A stretch of 64,000 nt of DNA from Craterostigma plantagineum (lineage: Eukaryota; Streptophyta; Magnoliopsida; Lamiales; Linderniaceae). Positions 1 to 10,257 of this stretch are shown here, piece by piece; the first letter of the stretch is position 1, and every line of letters begins with the position of its first letter. The position numbers and the translations under genes were made by a program. The stretch lies in NCBI GenBank assembly GCA_027422505.1, contig JAPQWV010000496.1, positions 62,001 to 126,000 on the forward strand, in the 5' to 3' direction. The notes under the pieces were generated by a model. It saw only the letters and a program-made list of their open reading frames with translations, was not told where the DNA came from and did not search any database.

Positions 1-62
1 CGGCCCTAATATCTCTGTGGATTAGCTGTCTGGGGCTGAAAGGATGAGCTTGCTGGGCCGTT

Positions 63-908
63 TTGTGTCGCCTGCCGATAAGGAGGTCCTTCTTCAAGGT
101 TCTCTATCTGAGAGCGCGAGCAGATGGCTTATCACCTCCTCAAGGTGCTTTTCCTTGCCTTGTTGTTTCCGACTGTTTTGTGGCATTTGCTTTGAGTATT
201 TTTCGGTTTCATGGTGGTGAGTTAGGCGTCTACCCAATCGTCCCTCGATCTGTCGGTCCGGACCTGGAATCGGACAATCAATTGTTACGGGATCAGCCGG
301 CGCATGCCAGTCTGTCAGCTGCTAAGGCCGAGGCGATCGAGGGGGCTAAGGCGGACTTTGAGGCCGAGAAAAGGAAGATGCTCGAGGAGCAGGTCACTTT
401 GTTAGGGCAATTAGAGAGGGAGTTGAAGGACTCTTTTGCTAAGAAAAAGGCCGAGTGGGAAGCGGCGTTGAAGCGTAAAGTGAGGGTAGGCGTGGAGTCT
501 TGTCTGCAGGATGCTAAAGACGGTATCACTCGTCTTTGCCAACAGCACCTCCTGTCCACAGCCGCTGGGAAGAAATTCCTAAGCGATTTGGCCGAGGATT
601 GGCGCCAGGAGTATCTGAAGGATCCGCTTTCCTTACGAGACTTCGTTCCCCTGATGCAGTATTACTTTGAAGGAGGTTATAAAGCGGGTTTGGCAGGGAC
701 TGAAGAGGAGGCCGTTCTGCAAGCGCTTCCATTTCCTTCGTGCTTCCTAGGAGATCCCAGAGCTCTCGAGAACCCTAAATTCCAGGTCCCTACGGCGGAG
801 AAGCATATAGGACTCCTGGCCCATGCCGACATTTCGGATCTCCCGGAAGCTACCTCTTCCTCTGACCTCCCAAAAGCCATCCTTTCTCCAGACCCGCCTG
901 TGCCTTGA
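63..908 (+). CDS. Antisense ORF of the Tat-type element (Grande-like extra ORF)
   Basis: Open frame of about 281 codons on the strand opposite to gag-pol, between the end of integrase and the presumed 3' LTR. An in-frame stop at 45-47 precedes it. It has no ATG before codon 106 (about position 378), so the true protein probably starts in an upstream exon or this copy has lost its start. Residues 85-145 are rich in K, E, A and Q and predict a coiled coil; a conserved-looking block (around FVPLMQYYFEGGYKAGL) and a proline/serine-rich tail follow. Grande and Retand elements are known to carry antisense ORFs here, grouped with 'putative gypsy type transposon' domains; their function is unknown. 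The frame is intact although the element's pol is decayed. Confidence 0.6.
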   Translation: MCRLPIRRSFFKVLYLRARADGLSPPQGAFPCLVVSDCFVAFALSIFRFHGGELGVYPIVPRSVGPDLESDNQLLRDQPAHASLSAAKAEAIEGAKADFEAEKRKMLEEQVTLLGQLERELKDSFAKKKAEWEAALKRKVRVGVESCLQDAKDGITRLCQQHLLSTAAGKKFLSDLAEDWRQEYLKDPLSLRDFVPLMQYYFEGGYKAGLAGTEEEAVLQALPFPSCFLGDPRALENPKFQVPTAEKHIGLLAHADISDLPEATSSSDLPKAILSPDPPVP

Positions 909-1149
909 TCTCGTTCTTTTTACGTCGTGATGTATTTGAACACTTTTTCCTGTTTTTCGGACTTATTAGGATTTGTGTTGCTTCATTGGGGAGCTTAACT
1001 CCCCTTGGCGTCTATGTCTTTTGGGGGTGTCCCTTTTCCCTGTAATGTATGCACCCCTTTGTGTTTTCGACTATCTTTTAAACCTTCCGTGACTTCCCTG
1101 ATGGGGACCTCACCATTTTTCTGCATATGTTTGTTTCCTCAAACGTGAG
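909..1149. other. Non-coding 3' region of the Tat element
   Basis: T-rich sequence between the end of the antisense ORF and the first tandem repeat block. It would act as the 3' untranslated region of the antisense ORF, but no clear polyadenylation signal stands out. Confidence 0.4.
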
Positions 1150-1376
1150 TCTGAACACGATTATAGCACCTGGGCGCTTCGGGACAAGTGTGAATCTTAA
1201 ATACGGTTATAGCGCCGGCACGCTTAATGATTCGTAAGCTAAGTACGAATCTTAAGCGCAGTTATAGCACCGGCATGCTTAATTGATTCGTAAACTAAAT
1301 ACGAATCTCAAGCACGGTTATAGCGCCGGCACGCTTAATTGATTCGTAAAGTAAGTACGTATTTTGAGCGCATCCT
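1150..1376. repeat. Four-copy ~55-bp tandem repeat in the Tat 3' region
   Basis: The anchor TTATAGC(A/G)CC recurs at about 1161, 1207, 1262 and 1318, giving spacings of 46, 55 and 56 bases. Each unit also holds a GGC(A/G)CGCTTAA-type block and ATTCGTAA...AAGTACGAATCT. Tandem repeats between pol and the 3' LTR are a known trait of Retand and other Tat elements. Confidence 0.85.
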
Positions 1377-1526
1377 GGGTTACAAGGACCGTCGTCCTTG
1401 TCCTCGGGTGCTTTATGGCGCTAGGCTCTTTTTATCCTTAGCGCGTTCAGTATGGACTTTTAAGTCCTTGGAAATGTGGGGATCCCCGATACCATTCACG
1501 TTGCAGGCTTACTGAGAGCCTTTGAT

Positions 1527-1712
1527 GTCTTGTACGCCGCAGCCCGTTGGCGGCGGTATCATGTACACCCTTAAGGGCATCATCACACCGCAGATATATC
1601 ATCTTTTGCGTCCTGTACACCGCAGGTCCGTCGACCTTTGGCATCATCATATCGCAGATATATCAACTTTGACGTCCTGTACACCGCAGGTCCGTCGACC
1701 TTTGGCATCAAT
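1527..1712. repeat. ~64-bp tandem repeat in the Tat 3' region
   Basis: CCTGTACACCGCAGGTCCGT recurs at 1612 and 1676, with a diverged copy starting near 1529. Units include GTCGACCTTTGGCATCA and CGCAGATATATCA. It is a second repeat family unrelated to the block at 1150-1376. Confidence 0.8.
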
Positions 1713-1868
1713 TATATTATTAGGTGCACCTTGTATATATATAATAAAGTCCTTATATTCCGACTAGGAGGTACGCCTCGTTAAAACCTTATCCAGGCAA
1801 AACCTCCCTTGAGGTAAAATCCTGGGATAAGAAAAAAGAGTACGTCCCCTCCGTAATACATAGTGATG

Positions 1869-3183
1869 TTACACATAAAACTTTTTCAAGTTAGATATGT
1901 TCCAGGGATGAGGCAAGGCCTTCCCATATGCATCTTCTAACTCGTAAGCTCCTCCTCCAAGTACCTTCGCCACGCGGTAAGGTCCTTCCCAGGACGCTTC
2001 CAATTTTTTCAGAGGTCGTAGGATATCCGCCCTTCTAAGCACCAGTTCTCCCTGCTGAAACCCTCTAGGTCGCACCTTTCTGTCGTACATCGCCTTTATC
2101 CGGCTCTTATACTTCTCCATCTTTAGTCTCGCTTCTTCTCGCACCTCCTCGATCAGATCAAGATCTTCCCTTCTTAGTTGCGAATTTTGTAGCTCATCGT
2201 AAGACAAGATTCGATGTGTCTCCATGCTGATTTCTGCGGGAATGACCGCGGCAGATCCATACACCAGTTCATACGGGGTTTCTTCGGTAGCTTCCCGAGG
2301 ATTGGTCCTGTAAGCCCAGAGAACCGCCTCCAGCGCCTCCACCCATTTGTTTCCGTCTTGTTCAAGTCGGGCTTTGATTCCTCTGACGATGGTTCGGTTG
2401 GTAACTTCTGCTAGCCCATTCGCCTGTGGATGCCCCACTGACACAAACCTTTGGGTGATCTTCATACCTTCACAGAAATTCCTTGTCTTAGTTCCGCAGA
2501 ACTGAGTTCCGTTGTCGGAGACGAGGATCTTGGGAGCTCCATAACGACAGTAGATATTTTTCCAAAGGAACTCGGTCACCTTTCCTAATCAATTCTGGCT
2601 ACGGCCTTGGCTTCAGCCCACTTACTAAAGTAATCCACTGCTACAATGATGAATTTCTTCTGTGCCTTTCCTCGGGGAAAGGGTCCTACGATGTGGACTC
2701 CCCATTTGTCAAAGGGGCATGGGGATTGCATAGTTCCCAGGCTTTCCACGGGGGTATGGATGCGTGGTCCGTATTTCTGGCAGTTGGCACATCTTCTTAC
2801 CATCTCCTTCACGTCCTTATAGTGGGCCAGAAGTAGCCATCCCTTATCACCCTCCTTGTCAAGGATTTGTACCCCACGTGGTCCCCTACACATCCTTCGT
2901 GGATCTCTTCTAACACCTTTTTGCCCTCTTCTTTAGAGAGGCAGCGAGCGTACGCATGGATGAAAGATTTTTTAAATAAGTGATCGTCTATTAAACAGAA
3001 CCTGTGGCGGTAGCCTTTCCTATCTTCTAGCTCCATGTCCCTCAGGATTCTTACGATGGGGGCCCTCCAGTCGTCATTCCCATTTCTACTTCCTACGAGA
3101 TCCCCGGCTCTTTCCTTCTCTGTCGTTAGGTAAGTGATCCTTTCTTCCCTGATGGTAACTCCTGAGCTTGCCAATTTGGCCAA
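1869..3183 (-). pseudogene. Tat-type integrase, frameshifted
   Basis: Three overlapping reading frames together give an integrase. 3183-2809 carries the zinc-binding N-terminus (HEGCVGDHVGYKSL, continuing in the next frame to CANCQ). 2893-2585 holds the start of the catalytic core (DKWGVHIVGPFPRG, VAVDYFSKWAEAKAV). 2579-1869 holds the rest (GAPKILVSDNGTQF, HPQANGLAEVTNRTI with the catalytic Glu, and the C-terminal VRPRGFQQGELVLRR block). At least two frameshifts separate the pieces. The C-terminus ends without a chromodomain, as expected for Tat. It would have inserted element cDNA into the genome. Confidence 0.88.
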
Positions 3184-4264
3184 GTAATCTGCTTTGTGGT
3201 CTCCTCTCTGGGGACCTGCACAATTTCACAGCAATCAAAGCTCCTTGTTAGTTCTGCTACCTTTTTCCCATATTCCATCATTTTCTCGTCCTTCATCTCG
3301 TAGTTCCCGTTCACTTGCTGCACTACCAGTTGCGAGTCTGAGAACAGGGTGACTTCCCGGGCCCCCATTTCCTTCGCAATTTTCAGGCCGTGAATCACGG
3401 CCTCATACTCGGATTCATTATTTGACACCTGAAATTGGACTGTGATGGCAAATCAAAGCTCCTCTTCCACGGGGTGACGACGAGGACTCCTGCTCCGGAT
3501 CTATGAGAGGTGGCAGATCCGTCCACATATACCTTCCACTGCCGTTTTGGTGGCCCCTTGGTGGTTTCTAGCACAAAATCAGATAGGGCTTGAGCTTTGA
3601 TGGCTGTTCGTCGCCGGAATTCCACATCATACTCCCCCAACTCGATTGCCCATTTGACCATTGTGCCCGATAAGTCTGGCCTGCTTATGGTTTGCTTCAA
3701 GGGGAAATTACTTCGTACGTATATTTTATGAGATAAAAAGTATGGCCGGAGCTTCCGGGCGGATATCATCACTGCAAGTGCAGCCTTTTCTATTGCAGAG
3801 TACCTGCTTTCTGCTTCGAGTAATACCTCACTTACGAAATAAATGGGCTTCTGGGAACTCTCCTCCTCCCTTACCAGCACGGAGCTAATCGCATGATCTC
3901 CTATGGAGTAATACAACATCAATTCTTCTCCTATTGAGGGCTTCGTTAAGGGGGGCGTATCGTGCAGGTATTTCTTCAGCTCCTCGAAGGCTTGTTGGCA
4001 CTCGTCGGTCCACTCGAACTGCTTATTTTTTCGTAGCACTCTGAAGAAAGGGAGGCTCCTTTTTGCTGAGTGAGAGATGAATCGGCTAAGGGCCGCCAAC
4101 CTCCCCGTCGGACGTTGGACCTCCTTGACTCCTAGCGCTGGTTGCATTACCAAGATGGCTCTCACTTTAGCGTGGTTGACTTCAATACTTCGCTGCGTCG
4201 CCATATATCCTAGGAACTTTCCGGACCTTACGTCGAACGCACATTTCTCTGGATTGAGCTTCAT
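3126..4264 (-). pseudogene. RT thumb, RNase H and second (archaeal-type) RNase H of the Tat element
   Basis: 4264-3395 begins in the RT thumb (LNPEKCAFDVRSGKFLGY) and continues into the first RNase H, where the first acidic residue lies in LMLYYSIGDHAISSVL, a changed motif, followed by SRYSAIEKAALAV. A second RNase H starts at KVYVDGSATSHRSGAGV and passes by frameshift near 3430 into 3428-3126 (NNESEYEAVIHGL, LFSDSQLVVQQVNG). This second domain is diagnostic of the Tat lineage. A further frameshift precedes integrase. Confidence 0.85.
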
Positions 4265-4304
4265 CCCACTCTCCCTTATCGCCCCAAATGTTTCCTCCAG
4301 GTCC

Positions 4305-5297
4305 CTACTCCCTGGTATGATCTGCCAGGTGCGCCGATTTTACGAGCATGTCGTCCACATAAACCTCCATGTTTCGCCCCAGTTGCTGCTTGAGGACCTT
4401 ATCCACCATCCGTTGATAGGTGGCTCCCATAGTTTTTAGTCCGAACGGCATTCGGACGTACACGTAGGTCCCTCCCGGGGTGACGAAAGAAACATTGTCA
4501 AAATCCCCTGGCTCCAAGCTGACTTGGTCATATCATTGGTAGGCATCCATCATGCTGAGGACCTCGCATCCCGAAGTGGAGTCTACCAGCTGGTCTATCC
4601 GAGGCAATGGGTAATGATCCTTAGGGCAAGCTTTGTCGAGGTCCCTGAAGTCGATGCACATCCTCCATTTTTCGTTTCCCTTCCTTACCAGGACAGCGTT
4701 GGCCAGCCATGCCGGAAATTGAACTTCCTCTATATGGCCTGCCTCGAATAACTTGTCTACCTCTTCCTTCAATACCTGCGCTCTTTCCGCTCCACAGGAC
4801 CTGAGTTTTTGTTTGACGAGTAGACTCCCTGGCAGGATGTTCAGCTGGTGCGTAGCGATATTTGGGTGAATCCCCGTCATGTCCTTCGGAGCAAATGCGA
4901 ATAAGTCCACATTTTTCTGCAGACACCCCACCAGTTCTTTTGTGGCTTCCTCCCCCAGGGATGTCCCTATTTTGGTGGTCCTTCCCTGTTGGTTGGGAAA
5001 TAACTCGACGTCGAGTAGTTCCTCATCTGGTTCGGGCTGTAAACTGGAAGGTCCGCCTCCATCGACCTTGATCCTTTTGTCCCGTCTGCTGCCTTGTCGA
5101 ACGACCTCTTTGTCTTTGGACACCGTCTTTACCTCGTTGGCGTAACACAGTCGGGAGCTCTGCTGATATCCTGAGATCTCCCCTACGCGTTCACCTACAG
5201 GGAATTTAATCTTAAGGTGGTAAGTACAAGGAATGGCCCTAAACTCGTTGATGGCGGGTCTTCCTAAGATGACATTGTAAAGAAGAGGCGATGTCAA
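4305..5297 (-). pseudogene. Reverse transcriptase of the Tat element with a nonsense break
   Basis: 5297-4533 includes the protease-RT linker (YNVILGRPAINEF), the RT entry (EKWRMCIDFRDLDKACPKD) and YPLPRIDQLVD. 4517-4305 continues with VRMPFGLKTMGATYQRMVD and the catalytic YVDD motif in MEVYVDDMLVKSA. The two parts share one frame and are separated by an in-frame TGA at 4530-4532, just after MMDAYQ, where other family members carry a glycine codon. A frameshift follows near 4300. The copy could not make full-length RT. Confidence 0.88.
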
Positions 5298-5574
5298 CGA
5301 TTAGGAAGTTGATCATTTTTACTATCCGGGCAGGCTCCTTCCCCATCCCGACGGGCAGCGGTATTTCTCCCATGGGCTGTATTCCTGGGCCTCCAAATCG
5401 GTAGAGAGCCATGGAGACAGGGCGGAGCTTCGTTTCTAGATCCATCTTTCTGAAGCAATCCAGGAATATGATGTCTGCGGAGCTCTCTCCATCTCTGAAG
5501 ATCCTGGATACGTCGTATACCGCGATGTCCGTGGTGATGACTAGGGCGTCGTTGTGTGGCCTGGTAATGTGCAT
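5239..5574 (-). pseudogene. Aspartic protease region of the Tat element, active site altered
   Basis: The segment covers the retropepsin fold: DVSRIFRDGESSADIIF aligns with the active-site loop, which in the family reads hydrophobic-D-(S/T/G)-G-SSADIL. The order here is RDGES, so the D-x-G signature is disturbed. Downstream is PVSMALYRFGGPGIQPMGEIPLP and then VKMINFLIVDIASS. It is in a different frame from the RT that follows and from the gag zinc-knuckle region before it. The changed motif suggests the protease was inactive before or soon after the frame was lost. Confidence 0.7.
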
Positions 5575-5623
5575 TTCATCCTCTGGTCGAATTGTACGTT
5601 AGCCACGGTTTCAGTATGTCCTA

Positions 5624-7431
5624 TCAATCCACATGGCTGCGGGTTGTTGACCGTGTATGGGTCGTCCTGGCTCTATTGGAGTCTCCTCCGCTAGGTCCTC
5701 CTACTATGATGAGGATGGGGGCCCTAGATGGTCCTGGAGCTCCTCTATTTGGATGTGGTGGCGGTGGTGGTTTATCCTTGTTGGATGCGGACCCCACAGA
5801 CTCTTTCTCGTTCGTCCTGGGAACTGGTCCCGGACCTGGGCGGACGAATTCCTTCAGATGTCCTGCTTGGATAAGTCTCTCTATCTCATCCTTCAAATGA
5901 TAACAACTGTTAGTATGGTGTCCGTACTCATTATGATATCGACAGTATAAATTAGAATGGGGCTTTGAGGGCCCCGAGGTTCCTGTCATGGGCTTCCTCA
6001 TCACAGGATGCCTTCCTACTAGGCTCAAGATCTCCTCGGGATTATTGCGTAAAGGCGTGAATCTCCGCGGACCTCTGGGTGGAGTTCCCCAGGGCTCCCT
6101 CTGATGGGTCGTGGCAGCGGCTTCCCAGGTCCGAGGTTCTTCATGATTCCTTTCTTCTTAGGTGTGGTCTACTGCTTTTCTTCCCTTGCTTTAGCTTTTT
6201 TACTTTCCTCTAGGTTGATGTACTTATCCGCCCTTAGCAGTTCCTCGAATGATTTGGAAGGTTTCTTGGAGAGAGACGCAAAGAAGTCCCCATCTCGGAG
6301 TCCATTGACCAAGGCACTTACCTTGACGGACGGGGTTGCCGTTGGTACTTCGAGGGCTGCGATGTTGAACCGGCTTATATACGCACGGAGACCTTCGTTT
6401 TCCCCCTGTTTTACCTGGAACAGTGACATGTCAGATTGAGGTTGTTTTCGGGCGCTAGCAAATTGTGTTATGAACATGAGTTGGAACTCTTCGAAGGATT
6501 TGTTGGATCCCGGGGCCAGTTGGCTAAACCACTGTTGTGCGGCTGTGACCAAGGTGGTCACGAATACCCGACATTTGACCCCATCAGAGAAATCATGGAG
6601 TAAGACTGTGTTCTGGAAGCGCAAGACGTGCTCCACATGATCCGTGGTTCCGTCGTTTTCATATGGCAACTGTTTAAAGTTATAGGAGACTTCTCCTGCC
6701 AACAGCTCCTTTGCGAACGGAGTTCCTGCCACGAGTCCTTCTCCCAGTCTTGGCTGCATGGTACGGCTCCGCACCCCATCTACGACTTGTCTGAGGTCCT
6801 CGAGCTGACTCCGTAGCTCCCTTTCTTTTTCAGCCAACGCGTCTTCTTTTGCTCCCGGGCGGGACTCGGTTCGCTTCCTCCTCCTCGAACTTCCGGCCCT
6901 CCTCGTGTCCTCGGGCGGTTCGCTAATGGAGCTGGTGGAGGCCGTCCTGGGGTCCTTCTCTGACCAATCGTCGTCTTGCTCTTCTTCTTCACTACGGGCC
7001 TGCCTTTCCCGCTTGGGTCGCTCCTCAGTTTGCCTGGCAGCTCCTGGGAGTTCTCCGTTCCTTTGCGGCTCACTTTCCAATTCTGACTGCCCTCTGGGGG
7101 TCTCCTCAGTCCCCACGGGCAAAGCCTGGGACCTTATCTCTGTCTCATTTTCGTCGGTTACTTCCGTGAAGTGGCCTTCAGCTTGTTCTGTCTCTGCCGG
7201 TGATTGAGCTTTTCGTCGTTGCCTTCGTTTTCTTCATCTTTTTGCCAATGTTGTGCTGATAGTGTTGCGCATCAAGCGGTCCAGCTGAGCGGCAGTCAAA
7301 GTGATTGGAGTTTCGGGTGCCAATGTCACAAGGACGGATTCTAGGATGGCGGGTTGTTCCCGACGGTTACTCCCTTCTGCTTCTGCAAATTGTTGGTCCA
7401 GATTCTTTCGTATCGGGGGATCTTCTTCCAT
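5624..7431 (-). pseudogene. gag of the Tat element, broken
   Basis: The N-terminus lies at 7431-7234 (MEEDPPIRKN..., LTAAQLDRLMRNTISTTLAKR), followed by an in-frame TGA at 7231-7233. The same frame continues to 6169 through a charged RE/RR-rich stretch and the capsid-like domain (VEHVLRFQNTVLLHDFSDGVK, AAQQWFSQLAPGSNKSFEEF, LRAYISRFNIAALEV). 6028-5624 in another frame carries the nucleocapsid-like tail (YCRYHNEYGHHTNSCYHLKDE), a CCHC knuckle variant typical of Tat gag. It would form the particle shell and bind element RNA. One nonsense codon and one frameshift disable it. Confidence 0.85.
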
Positions 7432-7546
7432 TGGTCACCTGTGCCTTTTGTTTTAACAGAAAAATAAAGAGAAAAAGAAAAGGTGGCGACCTCAAGCACA
7501 ACTTCGCACACTTTTTGCAAGGTTACTCCCGTCTCCAACTCTGTCA

Positions 7547-7564
7547 TTCCCACAGACGGCGCCA
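7547..7564 (-). other. Primer binding site of the Tat element
   Basis: On the minus strand TGGCGCCGTCTGTGGGAA starts five bases inside the 5' LTR. The TGGCGCC start complements a tRNA 3' end and is the type used by Tat/Ogre elements (tRNA-Arg has been reported for Ogre); the exact tRNA is not established here. Confidence 0.75.
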
Positions 7565-7569
7565 TTTGA

Positions 7570-8297
7570 TGTGGGTCTGTCCCACACCAAAGAATTTGAT
7601 AAGGTTCGGGAAGTTTATATAGCGGTAGTTTTGATCTTTTAAAGTTATGGGACGTGCGTTGGGTGCTTAAGGAACGTAAAAAGGGACGTAAACGGAAAAG
7701 GCACAAGATATACGTGGTTCAGACCTTGTAAGGTCCTACGTCCACGGCGCTCCAAAAAACCCCTCTTTACTATTAACTAGGTGAATTACACACTCAGGTC
7801 ACTCATTTTTGTGTAAAAATATACTAAGTACTAAAGACAAAATATTTTATATGTTGAGAGAGAGAATTATGGGGTAATCTTCGTATCTTGAGTGATGATG
7901 CCGTTGAAAATATCCAAGTGTTGCTTTTTATAGGAGCTTCGCGGAGCTAGGGAAGGCTAGATACGGATTTCCTAGGAAAGTGACAGCCTGATACGATGTA
8001 CAGTAAAAAGCGGCCCTGTCAGGACAGCTTTGCACAGTGGTCACATCTGACGCAGTAATCCCAGTGACGCAGCCCATTCATGGATTAACACGTGTTTTCT
8101 CACCTCCTTCCTTCTTTATACTGTCTTTTCAGCTATCAAAGTGCCGAGGAGACCCTGTTTTGCCCAGGGGTTATTAACCGTCCCCTGAGGTCCTCGCAGC
8201 TCCCGATATACTGTAGAATATCTTGCTTTATTTGGGCCTTCTTATTGGGCCTATCCCATTTTCTATTTTTTTCGGCCCGCCTAGCTTCTGGACCATA
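7570..8297 (-). repeat. 5' LTR of the Tat element
   Basis: The inner edge is set by the PBS: on the plus strand the LTR begins TGTGGGTCTGTCCCACACC at 7570. The outer edge is placed at 8297 because the minus strand there begins TGATATGGTCCAGAAGC, giving TG...CA ends. No second LTR copy is in the window to confirm it, so the outer boundary may be off by tens of bases. Confidence 0.55.
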
Positions 8298-8654
8298 TCA
8301 TTGTTGTTAACTAATTGATCCTTAGATGGGACTCAGTATATATAGAGGAATTGCGTAATGATTAGAATCTACGAGGTAGTAGTAATTTTTCTTTGTTATT
8401 GCATCCACCATTTCATTTTTCATGTCATTAGTTACACAACGGTGAAGAAACCCATTCAAAGCAAGGACAAGACCAAAAAAGCACTACGCATGGACATTTT
8501 TTTTATATTTTTTGCCTTCATGAAAAAAAAATACAGAAAGACGTGTAATGGCTAATGGGTGAGTTGACGAAACTATATATATTCTTTAGATTTATTTTCA
8601 GCTAAAAGATGCCCAATTGAGTGAGCATTAAGTACAAACTTCAAAGGGTTTATT
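8298..8654. other. Unassigned AT-rich flank
   Basis: No coding potential, RNA gene or recognisable repeat was seen between the Tat LTR and the putative transposon end at about 8655. Short poly-T and poly-A runs are present. Confidence 0.4.
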
Positions 8655-9159
8655 ATCAGTCAGGCCCTGATAATATTTTAAACTAGTGTTCAGGCCCCAA
8701 TAAAGTTCCATTTAGTATGAAGGACCTACTTTTCAAAACTCAGAGAAAAATACCCAAACTATGCGATATGACATATATATCCTCTAACAGATGCGAAATT
8801 TACAAACCTTTGCCATCGTCTTCTCCAACAAGCGATTTCGGTGCAAGCTCGAATCCTCTCAAAAAAAATCTTCAAGCTCGATTTGTATTTCTAATTTGCA
8901 GCTTTAATGGTCAGAAATCGTTGACATTGTAGCCGAAAATGATAAACATAAATCGTTGAGATTGAAAAGAATCTTCAAAAAATCTATGGAAACTAATTAC
9001 AGAAAAAAACTGATAAACACAAATAACAGAAATCGTTGAGACAGTAGCCGAAAATATAAAAGTTTATGACCTAATATGTTGGAATTATTGTTAATTTGAT
9101 CGTGGGTATGATTTGTATATCTAATTTGCAGCTTTAATCGTCAGAAATAACGAATACAG

Positions 9160-10005
9160 CAAAAAATAACAAATGTCTTATAGATAATAACAAATGTTGA
9201 CATAGAAGTAACACATCGCTGAAAGGTAATAACGCCTTGTTTGTCGTAAATAACGCATTCTGTATACAAGTAATGGATCGAAAGGAATAAAACAAAAATC
9301 ACAAACGACACTAAAAAATAGATGAAAACTACATAAATCTCCGCGTTATTGACTCAATAAGGTAAAATAGACATCAATTTCTCATGGGTACCTCGAATTT
9401 ATACCGATTAGTTGCAAGAAACGGATATTATATTTTCCCCAAATCGTGTAAAAAGAAATACTTATAACATAGCAAAAAATAACAAATGCCTTATAGATAA
9501 TAACAAATGTTGACTTAGAAGTAACACATCGCTGGAAGGTAGTAACGCCTTGTTTGTCGTAAATAATACATTCTGTATATAAGTAATGGATCGAAAGGAA
9601 TAAAACGAAAATCACAAATGATACTAAAAACTGATGTAAACTGCTTAAATCTCCACGTTACTGACTCAATAAGGTAAAATAGACCTCAATTTCTCATGGG
9701 TACCTCGAATTTATACCGATTAGTAAACGGATATTATATATTTCCCTAAATCGTGTAAAAACATAAATACTTATAACATAGCAAAAAAAAACAAATGTCT
9801 TATGGATAATGACAAACGTTGACTCATAAGTAACACATAACTGAAAGGTAATAACGGCTTGTTTGTCGTCAATAACACATTCTATATACAAGTAATGGAT
9901 CGAACGGAATAAAATAAAAATCACAAACGACACTAAAAAACAGATGAAAACTGCATAAATCTCAGCGTTTTGACTGAATAAAGTTTTTCCGTCCTCAATT
10001 TCAGA
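9160..10005. repeat. ~310-bp tandem repeat array, left block
   Basis: About 2.7 units. Anchors recur at near-equal spacing: TCTCATGGGTACCTCGAATT near 9380 and 9692, AATAACGCCTTGTTTGTCGT near 9226 and 9541 (diverged near 9851), and AAAATCACAAACGACACTA. Spacing is about 312 bases. The last unit decays after 9960. The units are AT-rich and non-coding. Confidence 0.85.
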
Positions 10006-10257
10006 TGGGTCTTACTAATAAAGACGAATTGAGAAAAATTAGCTTTCTCTTAGACTAAAATGTTTTTTTAGTGAGTAACAGTTTACCCAACAAATATAAC
10101 ACATATACATGTAAAAAAACACTTCATTGAGAATATTCTAGAAGGTTCTGGACCGTCAGAGAATTTTCTCAAAATTGTACTACAATAATTGGAGATAGTA
10201 ACACATGTTAGGTAAAAAAAACAACACAAACTCAATTAATAACACATTGATCAATAT

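Larger units (their letters stand above)
1..8297 (-). mobile_element. Tat/Retand-like Ty3/gypsy retrotransposon, 3' LTR outside window
   Basis: Read on the minus strand, the order is 5' LTR (7570-8297), PBS (7547-7564), gag, protease, RT, RNase H, a second RNase H domain, integrase, then a 3' non-coding region with tandem repeats and an antisense ORF. The second RNase H between the first and integrase, the PBS starting TGGCGCC and the antisense ORF after pol are traits of the plant Tat lineage (Retand, Grande, Ogre relatives). No chromodomain is seen. Coding sections change frame repeatedly and contain stops, so this copy is dead. No match to the 5' LTR is seen at the left edge, so the 3' LTR should lie left of position 1. 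Confidence 0.88.
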
